64,000 bases of DNA from a virus: positions 1-64,000 of the IMG/VR virus record IMGVR_UViG_3300017917_002237, one strand, 5' to 3'. Each line of letters starts with the position of its first letter. The first letter of the stretch is position 1. The notes beneath the pieces are model-generated. The model made no database searches. It was not told the origin of the DNA and saw only the letters and a list, made by a program, of their open reading frames with translations. This document shows positions 31,246-39,264 of this stretch, piece after piece. Made by a program: the position numbers and the translations under genes.

Positions 31246-32021
31246 TATGATTTATAGTCAGGATATTTTCTATCTAGCAGGCGAATGATGGCAGGCCATT
31301 CTCTTACGCCCATTTCCACACCGGCGGGGCCTGGTATGTTCTTTCTAAATTCCGGGCTGAAAAAATAATTTGTTTTTTTAACAGCAGCGTCAGAGGGAAT
31401 ATACAAAGGCGTATTGCAGGCCTGCGCCTTTAATTGCCAACGACACGCTTGCTCTAAGAAAAATAAAGTGTTAAAGGCCTGAGGAATACCTGTTCCCACC
31501 ACCAGCAGTCCATGGTTTCTTAAGATAATAGAATCACTGGTTCCCATGCACTCCATAAACATATCTATATCTTCAAAGCCAATGATATTTCCTGTATACT
31601 CAAAATGAGGAATGTTTGCAAAGCGCATCGCCGACTGCGTATATGGTAGCAATCCGCATTCCAGCATAGACACGGGTGTTCCAGCAGGAGAGTGTGTGTG
31701 AATCAAACAATTAATTTCTGGGCGGCGCTCAACTATAGGCAGATGTTGAAGTAGACCTTTGCCAAAACTAAGATCATTATGAGGGTTGAATACTGTTTCC
31801 CCTTTAAATGTAACCTTGATAAAATCCGATGCCCTAATTTCTTCATAGGCAACACTGAATGGAGGCACAAGGATGTTATTGTCTGGTGTTCTGGCAAATA
31901 GATGGTTGTAACCAAACTCCTCAATTTCAAAGTGGTAAAGTGCACGGGCGCAGGCGGCCAAGTTAACTCGTATATCCCATTCTTCTTGACTGACCAGCGA
32001 TTTTACATCTTTGTCTCTCAT
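31245..32021 (-). CDS. class II aldolase/adducin-family protein
   Basis: 258 residues. IHTHSPAG and ILRNHGLLVVG supply the His residues that bind zinc in fuculose-phosphate aldolase and related epimerases. Catalytic Glu is not clear. It would act on a sugar phosphate or related hydroxy-acid. A second member lies at 54306-54935 with its own context. Confidence 0.8.
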   Translation of the reverse strand: MRDKDVKSLVSQEEWDIRVNLAACARALYHFEIEEFGYNHLFARTPDNNILVPPFSVAYEEIRASDFIKVTFKGETVFNPHNDLSFGKGLLQHLPIVERRPEINCLIHTHSPAGTPVSMLECGLLPYTQSAMRFANIPHFEYTGNIIGFEDIDMFMECMGTSDSIILRNHGLLVVGTGIPQAFNTLFFLEQACRWQLKAQACNTPLYIPSDAAVKKTNYFFSPEFRKNIPGPAGVEMGVREWPAIIRLLDRKYPDYKS

Positions 32022-32045
32022 AATTATCCTTTCATAGTCGAGTAT

Positions 32046-32276
32046 TTACACGACCTTGCCCAGGATTCCATAGATTAGCTGATCAAGATCACTTTGATAA
32101 TCTTTGCCTTGACGACGATTTAGCCAAATGCGTTCCAAGAGCTCGCGCATTTCGTCACCATCAACGCCCTCGGTATTGTAATCAAAGCCTCGATTTTCAA
32201 GTTCTTCAATGAGATCGTCTGTGTCAAATTCTGACAGATCAACTTCTACTTCTGCGGTTACATATCTATATGGCAT
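32046..32276 (-). CDS. conserved small phage protein
   Basis: 76 residues from the ATG at 32276 (GGAG seven bases upstream): MPYRYVTAEVEVDLSEFDTD followed by DLIEELENRG, a phage family known by sequence only. Confidence 0.65.
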   Translation of the reverse strand: MPYRYVTAEVEVDLSEFDTDDLIEELENRGFDYNTEGVDGDEMRELLERIWLNRRQGKDYQSDLDQLIYGILGKVV

Positions 32277-32277
32277 G

Positions 32278-32523
32278 TTATACTCCAAAGTGATCTTTAA
32301 TTTTCTTTTTTAGATCTGTTACTATACCACTGGCAGTGGCAAGATCGTGAGTCGTGTAGACCCATGCATTATAATTTGTTGTATCATTCATGATATCAAT
32401 AACATCTTTCAGGACTAACTCGGCATATTTTTCTAAAGCGTCTTCCCACTTGTCTCGTCTCGCTCCGAGGCCATATATTTCAAGTCCAGATTCTCTTTCA
32501 AATTTTCTAATTATTTCGTTCAT
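32278..32523 (-). CDS. MNERIKEL-family small protein
   Basis: 81 residues, begins MNEIIRKFERESGL and ends KKKIKDHFGV; helical. One of five related genes between 32.3 and 37 kb that share the start, a (K/Y)FAELI(V)K(E)C core and the KKHFGVE end. Confidence 0.65.
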   Translation of the reverse strand: MNEIIRKFERESGLEIYGLGARRDKWEDALEKYAELVLKDVIDIMNDTTNYNAWVYTTHDLATASGIVTDLKKKIKDHFGV

Positions 32524-32876
32524 ACAATTACCCTTCTATCAATAGGATTATAATCACTGTAGATCTTGTGTCCGTTCCTACGGATAGCATCTACAATGAC
32601 CTGCGGACTGGTCTTGAACATTTCCAAAATGGTGTCATAGTCAATATCCGCTTCAGCACTAAATGCATAGATTTCATAACTACGTTGAGTATTAAATCGT
32701 GCCCGCATGATCATCATGCCGATGTTATAAGGAGTCCTGTAGGATTCTCCTTTAAGTCCCGCCATCATGGCGTCATGATCGCTGTCAGTAATATCAAACA
32801 GACTTTCAAGACCATTACAGTCCCACATAGCCAGATATCTGCGATCTGAATTACTTGGTTTTTTCTTTTTCGGCAT
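32520..32876 (-). CDS. hypothetical protein
   Basis: 118 residues from the ATG at 32876, with a basic start (PKKKKPSNSDRRYL). AAAGGA lies upstream. The middle resembles no domain I know. It overlaps the next gene's start by ATGA. Confidence 0.6.
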   Translation of the reverse strand: MPKKKKPSNSDRRYLAMWDCNGLESLFDITDSDHDAMMAGLKGESYRTPYNIGMMIMRARFNTQRSYEIYAFSAEADIDYDTILEMFKTSPQVIVDAIRRNGHKIYSDYNPIDRRVIV

Positions 32877-33216
32877 TTGTATGATCCTTTGCAAGTGCTC
32901 TCAACATTTCACGATGACGATAGTCATCTTCCTTTTTAGCTCGCTTGTTTTCATCACTGAGCTTCAACATATTGTCATAATCACGTGCCCAATGTACACC
33001 AATAAGCCAAACACGAATTTGCTCTAGTGTACCAGTAAAGATCTCAGCGTCTCGAGTGTAAACAGGCAAAGCATCTGCATCCTTGGGCTTGACACCGGCA
33101 CGGTCACCAAGGTCGTTAGACCAATTGCCATGCTTAGGAACACAGAGCACCAGACCAAGACGATCTAGGTCTTCTTCAAGTCTTCGAAGTTCTAATACAG
33201 CATTAAAGCCAGCCAT
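32851..33216 (-). CDS. hypothetical protein
   Basis: 121 residues, charged, helical. IRVWLIGVHWARDYDNMLKL is shared by short phage proteins of unknown role. Overlaps the downstream gene by 26 bases. Confidence 0.65.
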   Translation of the reverse strand: MAGFNAVLELRRLEEDLDRLGLVLCVPKHGNWSNDLGDRAGVKPKDADALPVYTRDAEIFTGTLEQIRVWLIGVHWARDYDNMLKLSDENKRAKKEDDYRHREMLRALAKDHTNAEKEKTK

Positions 33217-33225
33217 TTTTATTCC

Positions 33226-33549
33226 TTAGGCAACATAACAAAGATCATCGAAGGTACGCAGGCTTTCTGCACCATCGTATTCTTCAACGGTAAATCTGGT
33301 ACCCGGTTCTACCCAACGAACAGTCAGTCCATCAGCGCCGCCCATGTAAGAAGTATAACCTAGCTCTTTGCAAAGAGATTCAATTTCCAGTATAGACTTT
33401 TCTGCGAGCACAGCATCAACGATGCGACAGTCGAATAGCAGGGCTTCGCGTTCATCAGTGTCAGCCCATGTACTCCAGCCGGCACCAAAATCGCCGCTGA
33501 TTAGTACGGCCACATTTCCATGTTCGTCGTAACGCTTAGAGTATTCCAT
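33226..33549 (-). CDS. hypothetical protein with leaderless start
   Basis: 107 residues, MEYSKRYDEHGNVAVLISGD... The ATG lies only six bases after the TATAAT of a perfect sigma70-type promoter, with no Shine-Dalgarno sequence. The transcript should start at or next to the ATG. No family recognised. Confidence 0.65.
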   Translation of the reverse strand: MEYSKRYDEHGNVAVLISGDFGAGWSTWADTDEREALLFDCRIVDAVLAEKSILEIESLCKELGYTSYMGGADGLTVRWVEPGTRFTVEEYDGAESLRTFDDLCYVA

Positions 33550-33555
33550 TGCACT

Positions 33556-33584
33556 ATTATAATGCAATAACGAATTTAGGTCAA
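33556..33584 (-). promoter_or_regulatory. sigma70-type promoter, leaderless arrangement
   Basis: TTGACC, 17 bases, TATAAT, then AGTGCA and ATG. It overlaps the stop codon of the upstream gene. Confidence 0.8.
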
Positions 33585-33829
33585 TATTCGACTAATTTTT
33601 GTCGAATGTCCTTGTGTTTGATCACCAATACATTATGCACTCGATTTTGGTACATAATGGGCAGATCCAATTGAACAGTGATACGTGGGCCTTCATCCTC
33701 GCTGATCACACTGTCAGTTCCCACAGTGCCAATGAATGGAATTTTGTTCCAGTAACCAAAAACGCGATCACCGATTTCGTACTTGCCTTGATATCGGTTT
33801 TCACGGAAATAATCTGCTAGTGCGATCAT
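33581..33829 (-). CDS. SH3-like hypothetical protein
   Basis: 82 residues. YEIGDRVFGYWNKIPFIGTVG...VQLDLPI looks like a small beta-barrel. ATGA overlap with the upstream gene. Unknown function. Confidence 0.65.
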   Translation of the reverse strand: MIALADYFRENRYQGKYEIGDRVFGYWNKIPFIGTVGTDSVISEDEGPRITVQLDLPIMYQNRVHNVLVIKHKDIRQKLVEY

Positions 33830-34338
33830 GCTTCTTCTCTCTTTTGCTCAATAGCTCGCATGAGTAGTCGTTCAACCATTTGATTAAGAGTGATATCTTC
33901 TTCATGTGCCAGTTTCATCAATTGAAATAAATCGCTGTCTGGCAAATCAATAGGAACACTTACTCGTGTATCATAGGGCATGCCAGATTTGATTCCTTCC
34001 ACCTTTTGGAAGTAGTCATCCAAAGTTTCAAGATCCACGTAGTTAAGATCATCCCAGGCATTCTTAGGATCCGAGCCATTTGCGCGGCATTCTGCTTCGT
34101 ATGCTTCACGATGTTCCTCAGCCTGCCAACGATAGGCACGACCATTGGCATAATCATGTGCTTGCAGTTCATAGACAGTTGGACTTTTTGTACTGAAGAC
34201 AATGGTAAAACTATAACCGTCTTGCGTACCAGACCAACTGTCCAAGCAGTATCCATGTTCATAGCAGTTGTACATGTGCTCACTGCCTTCAGTGATGCGA
34301 TAGTCTACTGCCTTCATCCAACGTTCCATAACACTCAT
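33826..34338 (-). CDS. protein with ribbon-helix-helix-like C-terminus
   Basis: 170 residues. The C-terminus (RVSVPIDLPDSDLFQLMKLA...LNQMVERLLMRAIEQ) fits a ribbon-helix-helix DNA-binding fold. The N-terminal part is Tyr-rich and unknown. Possible regulator. Confidence 0.6.
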   Translation of the reverse strand: MSVMERWMKAVDYRITEGSEHMYNCYEHGYCLDSWSGTQDGYSFTIVFSTKSPTVYELQAHDYANGRAYRWQAEEHREAYEAECRANGSDPKNAWDDLNYVDLETLDDYFQKVEGIKSGMPYDTRVSVPIDLPDSDLFQLMKLAHEEDITLNQMVERLLMRAIEQKREEA

Positions 34339-34339
34339 A

Positions 34340-34681
34340 TCATTCTCCTTTGTCTTTAGATTGACTCATGTCAAATTCGTCGAAGAGTTTTTGCAGTTCT
34401 TCTTCTGCATCCCAGCTTTCGTCAACTTCGATGCCTTCTAGGCCAGGATCATCAAACTCCATATCAAAGTGCTCTAACACATCCAGGGGCAAGCCCCATA
34501 TTTCAGGTGATGTTTCACAGTAGCCTTCAATAATATTCACACAGTCCTTGACAATCAATTCGGCGAACTTTTGATATGCTAGTTCACATTCTTCGGCACT
34601 CATCCATTTGGGCCAGGGCTTGCCATTTAAGTCTACATACAAGCCGGCCTCCATACCAAGCTGTTTAATTCGTTCGCTCAT
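34340..34681 (-). CDS. MNERIKEL-family protein with extension
   Basis: 113 residues from the ATG at 34681: MSERIKQLGMEAGLYVD, KFAELIVKDCVN, then an acidic C-terminal part (ESWDAEEELQKLFDEFD) not seen in the others. It overlaps the upstream gene by 17 bases. Confidence 0.6.
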   Translation of the reverse strand: MSERIKQLGMEAGLYVDLNGKPWPKWMSAEECELAYQKFAELIVKDCVNIIEGYCETSPEIWGLPLDVLEHFDMEFDDPGLEGIEVDESWDAEEELQKLFDEFDMSQSKDKGE

Positions 34682-34904
34682 CTGGATCTTTCTCAAAACA
34701 GGGTAAACATACTGCATCGTATTTGGGGCCGCCCGAACTTGATATAGCACCATTACAATACTTGCAAAGTATGAACGCCTGTGTTACTATAGTTCCTGTT
34801 GGGTTTCTATATATAGGATAATATCCTTCTTCTCGCTCTACATAGCCCAGCAAAGTTCTTGTGTGATCTTTGCTAAGTTCTGCTAAGAACTTTTCTTCTT
34901 TCAT
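34665..34904 (-). CDS. small zinc-finger-like protein
   Basis: 79 residues from the ATG at 34904 with CKYCNG...CLPC, two Cys pairs about 20 residues apart. ATGA overlap with the small membrane gene upstream. Confidence 0.6.
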   Translation of the reverse strand: MKEEKFLAELSKDHTRTLLGYVEREEGYYPIYRNPTGTIVTQAFILCKYCNGAISSSGGPKYDAVCLPCFEKDPDERTN

Positions 34905-35074
34905 TTGAATTCGTGTGCGTCCCAAATTAGGAACGCACCAATCACAGTCCACAGCACAGCCATGCCAGTTTGGCCTTGAAAATAATAATTGACTGCTGCC
35001 AGCAAATTTAGGCCGCCGATGGTGTAGCCAATGGGCTTACGGTTGCGCCCAAACCATTCTGCAAATTTACTCAT
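34901..35074 (-). CDS. small membrane protein
   Basis: 57 residues from the ATG at 35074: two hydrophobic segments (IGYTIGGLNLLAAVNYYF and MAVLWTVIGAFLIWDA). GGGAG lies seven bases upstream. Function unknown. Confidence 0.65.
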   Translation of the reverse strand: MSKFAEWFGRNRKPIGYTIGGLNLLAAVNYYFQGQTGMAVLWTVIGAFLIWDAHEFK

Positions 35075-35075
35075 A

Positions 35076-35162
35076 TTATACTCCCAGTTTAAGTGATTTA
35101 AAAAGTCTCTTAACACGCCATGCAATATACGCAGGCCATTCACGCCAGTGAATTCTAATCAT
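35076..35162 (-). CDS. 28-residue basic peptide
   Basis: MIRIHWREWPAYIAWRVKRL and eight more residues, an amphipathic, basic helix. Its ATG overlaps the TAA of the preceding gene (TAATG) and its TAA lies one base before the next ATG. The tight spacing suggests real translation. Confidence 0.5.
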   Translation of the reverse strand: MIRIHWREWPAYIAWRVKRLFKSLKLGV

Positions 35163-35389
35163 TATTCAACTCCGAAATGTTGTTTAATCAAGTCCCGATA
35201 TTCGATCCAGCCTTGATAATGTTGATCGTTTTTGTAATCTAAAGTAAGTTCAACACATTCCTTGATAATCCTCCGTCCATATTCGATCATTTTCCGTTCA
35301 TCGTAAAGATCGAATCCACGACCATCATGTGGCTCCTGATAATCAACCGCCCATGGATTGGGAAGTAGTTCTTTTAAAAGTTCGTTCAT
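35162..35389 (-). CDS. MNERIKEL-family small protein
   Basis: 75 residues from the ATG at 35389: MNELLKELLPN..., ending RDLIKQHFGVE. ATGA overlap with the 49-residue gene. Confidence 0.65.
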   Translation of the reverse strand: MNELLKELLPNPWAVDYQEPHDGRGFDLYDERKMIEYGRRIIKECVELTLDYKNDQHYQGWIEYRDLIKQHFGVE

Positions 35390-35535
35390 AGATGCTTTCC
35401 AAAAATACAATAAATGACAAACCATTTGCTGTATGAATTTTCAACCCAATAAGAATTCTTACGCCAAGTCATGCCATCGGGACCCCACTGCCAGTGATAA
35501 GTTCCAAAACGGATATTAAACCAAAGATTGCTCAT
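35386..35535 (-). CDS. 49-residue Trp/Tyr-rich protein
   Basis: MSNLWFNIRFGTYHWQWGPD... with many aromatic residues. ATGA overlaps at both its start and its end. A weak sigma70-like pair (TTGAAA, 18 bases, TATACT; 35568-35597) lies upstream. No family recognised. Confidence 0.6.
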   Translation of the reverse strand: MSNLWFNIRFGTYHWQWGPDGMTWRKNSYWVENSYSKWFVIYCIFGKHL

Positions 35536-35855
35536 CGTGGATCCATTCCGCCCGTGCTGACAATGTCAGTATAACACAGATTGTCTTTTTGTTTCAAGTG
35601 TTTAATTGCTTCTTCCCAACCTTCTTGGAAAGTCTGCCAATGATCTTCCAGTGCGTCACTGACATATTCCCCTGTGGGCTTGCGGCGAAGACCATGAGCC
35701 GTTCCAAAGTTTGGGTAGCACACAGTTTCAAATGCTAGTCGCACAGGATCTTGTGTCATGAATTTTGGTGCGTATGGACCTTTACTACAAACATGAGCAA
35801 CATCAAAGTCGGGGAAACTATCTCCACAAAAATCACAGGTCAAAGTTTTCATCAT
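35532..35855 (-). CDS. zinc-finger-like hypothetical protein
   Basis: 107 residues: CDFCGDSFPDFDVAHVC at the N-terminus suggests a C2HC-type finger. Two in-frame ATG codons sit next to each other at the ATGA overlap. Function unknown. Confidence 0.65.
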   Translation of the reverse strand: MMKTLTCDFCGDSFPDFDVAHVCSKGPYAPKFMTQDPVRLAFETVCYPNFGTAHGLRRKPTGEYVSDALEDHWQTFQEGWEEAIKHLKQKDNLCYTDIVSTGGMDPR

Positions 35856-36298
35856 TTAATTCCTTCTTTAAGATATTTCCACCCTGTGAATCGTTCGTAC
35901 TCTTCTTCGAGACGTTCAATTTCTTCCAACATATTTTTACGCTTACGCTCGCGCCATGCCGTAACAATGCTTCTAGTTTTTTCACTGTTAGAAACATCTG
36001 CTACAAAGCCTTCAATTGTGCCATACTTGACAGCATCTTCCATCCATTCACGGTCAACAACCATTGACTTGGATAAATCAAAACTCCAACCATCGCCACA
36101 ATCAACATAGGCATTGGGTTCATCTTTGCGATTATGACTTCTTGGGCCACCCATACAACTTAATACGGTAACATCATCGCCTCTAACATCTACGACAATA
36201 AAGTAGGGAACAAACATTTCTTGCCAATAATCACCGGGCTGTGGATTCTCAAGGCTTTCATAATTTGTACGTTTTTGCTGTTCGTAATCGTAGGACAT
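35852..36298 (-). CDS. hypothetical protein
   Basis: 148 residues. N-terminal beta part (YFIVVDVRGDDVTVLSCMGG), C-terminal coiled coil (KNMLEEIERLEEEYERF). Overlaps the gene downstream. Confidence 0.65.
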   Translation of the reverse strand: MSYDYEQQKRTNYESLENPQPGDYWQEMFVPYFIVVDVRGDDVTVLSCMGGPRSHNRKDEPNAYVDCGDGWSFDLSKSMVVDREWMEDAVKYGTIEGFVADVSNSEKTRSIVTAWRERKRKNMLEEIERLEEEYERFTGWKYLKEGIK

Positions 36299-36310
36299 TA
36301 TTTGATTTCT

Positions 36311-36505
36311 TTAATCTAAATCTAAATCTGTGTTGCCTGCATACACGGCTCTGGCAACTTCTCTGCCTGCTTCTTTAAGCACCGTTTCATTAAATCTATC
36401 TATATAGGCCCTGGCTTCAAGTGCGGTTTGAAATTTTTTTTCTAACCTGACCTGCGAGTATACAGGCCGTCCATATTCCATTGGGTGTACTTTTACTTTG
36501 TGCAT
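36311..36505 (-). CDS. hypothetical protein
   Basis: 64 residues, MHKVKVHPMEYGRPVYSQ..., with AYIDRFNETVLKEAGREVAR helix. No family recognised. Confidence 0.6.
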   Translation of the reverse strand: MHKVKVHPMEYGRPVYSQVRLEKKFQTALEARAYIDRFNETVLKEAGREVARAVYAGNTDLDLD

Positions 36506-36508
36506 CGT

Positions 36509-36766
36509 TCATTTAACTCCTCGTGTTCTTACCGTTCGCAAAATTCTATCTACATCATTGGCAGGATGATCTTCAACTCCGAAATGTTCTTTAACTCTGT
36601 CTTTGACAGTTGTTGCAGTAAAAGTATATCTTCCATACTGGGTTTGAACTTCGTCGCAGATAATTATAACTTCTTTAAGTATCAACTCGGCGAATTTTTG
36701 TTCATCATGCCCACGACCAGAAGGATTTCGTGAAAGGTCCCAAAGTTCTTTAATTCGTTCGTTCAT
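36509..36766 (-). CDS. MNERIKEL-family small protein
   Basis: 85 residues: MNERIKELWDLSRN, KFAELILKEV, VKEHFGVED plus a short extra tail. ATGA overlap with the next copy. Confidence 0.65.
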   Translation of the reverse strand: MNERIKELWDLSRNPSGRGHDEQKFAELILKEVIIICDEVQTQYGRYTFTATTVKDRVKEHFGVEDHPANDVDRILRTVRTRGVK

Positions 36767-36981
36767 TCTTCAACTCCGAAATGTTTCTTAATTGCCTTTG
36801 AGCAATCATGTGTCCCTCTTGCCCATTCTGAATTTATTTTATGATCCAACAATAAGTCACAATGATTAGCACATTCACGAACAATCAACTCGGCGAACTT
36901 TTCCAGTTCCTGACTAGAAATTAGATAGTTAGGGCCAGTTAGTCCTTGCTGTTTGGCCAGTTCTTTAATTCGTTCGTTCAC
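36763..36981 (-). CDS. MNERIKEL-family small protein
   Basis: 72 residues, the archetype: MNERIKELAKQQGL, KFAELIVRECANHCD, AIKKHFGVEE. The start is GTG, overlapping the TAG of the preceding gene (TAGTG). Confidence 0.7.
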   Translation of the reverse strand: MNERIKELAKQQGLTGPNYLISSQELEKFAELIVRECANHCDLLLDHKINSEWARGTHDCSKAIKKHFGVEE

Positions 36982-37160
36982 TATCTGCGCTCCTCGACAA
37001 ACCGCATAATTTGCTCAACCCATTCAGGATTGCGTTCAATGATTTCATCAATGACATCATCTAGTTCGGCAAGTCTTCGCTTGTCTGGTGTAGGATTGTG
37101 AAAACAATCCAGCATTTCATCTAGAGTTAAATCACGATTGGTTTTTTGATACTTGATCAT
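36981..37160 (-). CDS. 59-residue acidic protein
   Basis: MIKYQKTNRDLTLDEMLDCF... helical with RRLAELDDVIDEIIERNPEW. Start overlaps the psiE-like stop (TAATG), stop overlaps the next start. No family recognised. Confidence 0.65.
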   Translation of the reverse strand: MIKYQKTNRDLTLDEMLDCFHNPTPDKRRLAELDDVIDEIIERNPEWVEQIMRFVEERR

Positions 37161-37579
37161 TATACTACATCGTCCTTTTTATCGCTAGGGTATTTTGCAC
37201 TAGTATACCTAACAATCAACACACTGATAGCAATTACAAAAGTAGAGCCAGCAACCGCCAACATTTCATTTACATTGATAGGTAAGTGGCTCATAATATC
37301 CACCATGTGGCGTGTCAGTGCAGTAATAGCAATATACAGCAGGAAGCGCACTGGCATGTGATTGGTTTTAAAATAGATACCAACCATTGCACCAATTTCT
37401 AGGTAAATGAATAGCAATAATAGATCACTTACACTAGCATGATGCTTATGAAATAGTTCACTAAATTCCCATGCCGCCGCCCAGACGGTAGCGGCGCCAA
37501 TGGCAAACAAGGCCAGGCGATGAAATATATCCACTAGAAGATTGCCTACATTGTCAACTCGTTTGATGTGTCGTAACAT
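37160..37579 (-). CDS. PsiE-like membrane protein
   Basis: 139 residues with four membrane segments and LFIYLEIGAMVGIYFKTNHM...VRFLLYIAITALTRH, the core signature of the PsiE family (phosphate-starvation-inducible E). Role of PsiE itself is not established; in the host it belongs to the phosphate/carbon stress response. Confidence 0.75.
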   Translation of the reverse strand: MLRHIKRVDNVGNLLVDIFHRLALFAIGAATVWAAAWEFSELFHKHHASVSDLLLLFIYLEIGAMVGIYFKTNHMPVRFLLYIAITALTRHMVDIMSHLPINVNEMLAVAGSTFVIAISVLIVRYTSAKYPSDKKDDVV

Positions 37580-37582
37580 TTT

Positions 37583-37771
37583 TCATCCAATAAAATTTAT
37601 AGGAGGAGGTGTGCCTCTGAATCCCATGGCTTGTGCATATCCATCGGGGCCGAAACCAACGCCGCCGATCAGGAACCACCCGCCAGCAATCATGGCATTT
37701 ACTTTTACCATAAGGCCTTTGGCTGTGGTATCTTCAAGTATGACATATGCACAGTTGGCTATCTCTATCAT
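37583..37771 (-). CDS. DUF1737-like small protein
   Basis: 62 residues; VNAMIAGGWFLIGGVGF...YAQAM is the pattern of the short DUF1737 family (V-x-x-x-GW-x-x-GG...QAM). Function unknown. ATGA overlap with the phosphatase gene. Confidence 0.65.
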   Translation of the reverse strand: MIEIANCAYVILEDTTAKGLMVKVNAMIAGGWFLIGGVGFGPDGYAQAMGFRGTPPPINFIG

Positions 37772-38247
37772 AACTTGGGCAAGATTATTCCTGATTCTGT
37801 TTTTATGCCATTGTCATAATGACTTTCATCTTGGTCATAGGTCCAGCCCAGAGCTCGCATCATACGATGCTTGACCAAGAGGTTGGGACTACGAAATGAT
37901 TCAGTGTCATCAAAACCCAACATAACACCAAGCTCGCAGACTGCGCCACTGCGGCAAACACCTGCATGACAGTGAACAACCACGTTCATACGGTTAGCCA
38001 AGGCATGTTGCAGTAGACGAACTAGATCGTTGGCTTGTTCTTGACTGCACCGCATTGATTCTTCTAATGCAAAATCATGTTCCTCAATATCAAGGAATTG
38101 AAACTGATGTACTTCCTTGAAGTTGTATTTGGGGGTAGGAAAGTCGCCAGGTGGATCCACAATTTGAATCAGCATGGCATTATCACCGGGGTTGATATGA
38201 AACCCCTTCTTAATGTCACTCATGCTAACATTCTGAATCCAAGGCAT
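37768..38247 (-). CDS. dual-specificity/tyrosine phosphatase-like protein
   Basis: 159 residues. HCHAGVCRSG is the C-x5-R active-site loop of Cys-based phosphatases. An Asp general acid could come from the FLDIEEHDF loop. Phage members are known only by sequence. It might dephosphorylate host proteins or a small molecule. Confidence 0.8.
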   Translation of the reverse strand: MPWIQNVSMSDIKKGFHINPGDNAMLIQIVDPPGDFPTPKYNFKEVHQFQFLDIEEHDFALEESMRCSQEQANDLVRLLQHALANRMNVVVHCHAGVCRSGAVCELGVMLGFDDTESFRSPNLLVKHRMMRALGWTYDQDESHYDNGIKTESGIILPKL

Positions 38248-38248
38248 G

Positions 38249-38560
38249 CTAAATCTTTAGCGTGGACCAAAAGGCGGTCTGTTGCAAATCTGTTTCGAAC
38301 TCTGGATACACTTTGTTTAGATTTTCCAGGCTCACGCTATTATAGCCTTTTTTGCTCTTACTGTCAATAAGTTTATTGATGTTTCGCTGACTTTCAGTAC
38401 TGACTTTGGTCATTAATTTCTTGCCGCGACGTCCCCAAAAAGTCACAATCTGATGATTGGGATCGTAGACATACTTGTTGATGTCACGCTCTAGAATGAT
38501 CACACCCCAGACCTTATCATGGTTATCTTCTTTGCACCAACCGATCCATTCGTAATTCAT
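38249..38560 (-). CDS. WGR-domain protein
   Basis: 103 residues from the ATG at 38560. FWGRRGKKLMTKV is the defining motif of the WGR domain, found in PARPs and bacterial DNA-binding proteins. It may bind DNA ends or nucleic acid. Confidence 0.7.
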   Translation of the reverse strand: MNYEWIGWCKEDNHDKVWGVIILERDINKYVYDPNHQIVTFWGRRGKKLMTKVSTESQRNINKLIDSKSKKGYNSVSLENLNKVYPEFETDLQQTAFWSTLKI

Positions 38561-38561
38561 A

Positions 38562-38759
38562 TTACCCACCAAAATATTTGATGATAATGTTCATTGCTTC
38601 AACAAGCCTAGTATTATTAACTACATCTTCGGGATGTAGGTACTCACCCTTTTTGAAGTTGCGAAGTTCTTTCTGCAAATAACTGCGATGCTCTTTAAGG
38701 GTGAGTAAGGTGATACCATCAGCCACTTCACCATCGAGTACGATTTGTCGTTTAGCCAC
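38562..38759 (-). CDS. hypothetical protein (GTG start)
   Basis: 65 residues. The GTG at 38759 is chosen because GGAG lies eight bases upstream and it overlaps the hydrolase stop; a much longer frame to 38873 lies inside the upstream gene and is unlikely. KEHRSYLQKELRNFKKGEYL is helical. A short bacterial/phage family. Confidence 0.6.
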   Translation of the reverse strand: MAKRQIVLDGEVADGITLLTLKEHRSYLQKELRNFKKGEYLHPEDVVNNTRLVEAMNIIIKYFGG

Positions 38760-39264
38760 GATATTTCTCCAGGTTGCTACGTGCAATGCCCAAGAGAACA
38801 GGATCTCCCTTGGTGAGAACTTCCAGTAGCAGACGCTTCTCCTCCATGTAAACTCTGGCAAAGGTAGCATCATGTTCCACGATAGTTCGCGTATTACTGA
38901 TCAGGTCAGCCAGCTTGACGGTTTGCGCTTCGGCTGGAGCCATGGCTGTATGGGCACGGTCAATGGCTTTACGTGTTGCCCTGTTGCCTTGTTCGGGGCG
39001 GCTGACGTCCGTAAGCCATCCCACCAGGTCAGCGACCTTTTCTCCAAATTCTGCGCGAATGATTTCAATTGTGACTCCTGTGTCTTCAACTACATCATGC
39101 AACCAAGCGGCGGCAATTTGTTCTTCTGTGTGCGGCACCGATGACACAATACTGGCAACCTCGGCAGGATGCACAATATAAGGTTCATTGGTGTACTTGC
39201 GGAGTTGAGCCACGGCGGCATGTGCCGCAGTAGCAAAAATTCTAGCTCGTTCTGTTAACATCAT
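38752..39264 (-). CDS. HD-domain (p)ppGpp hydrolase (SpoT/MESH1-like)
   Basis: 170 residues. PYIVHPAEVA, AAWLHDVVEDTGV, FGEKVADLVGWLTD and VKLADLISNT match in order the His/Asp metal ligands of the RelA/SpoT hydrolase domain. No synthetase or regulatory domains. It should remove the 3' pyrophosphate from (p)ppGpp and so suppress the stringent response of the infected cell. Stop overlaps the next gene. Confidence 0.85.
   Translation of the reverse strand: MMLTERARIFATAAHAAVAQLRKYTNEPYIVHPAEVASIVSSVPHTEEQIAAAWLHDVVEDTGVTIEIIRAEFGEKVADLVGWLTDVSRPEQGNRATRKAIDRAHTAMAPAEAQTVKLADLISNTRTIVEHDATFARVYMEEKRLLLEVLTKGDPVLLGIARSNLEKYRG

Noticed and set aside
34665-34952. Longer zinc-finger protein starting at 34952
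   Set aside because: The extra N-terminus would lie inside the neighbouring membrane gene; the ATG at 34904 gives the usual ATGA overlap.
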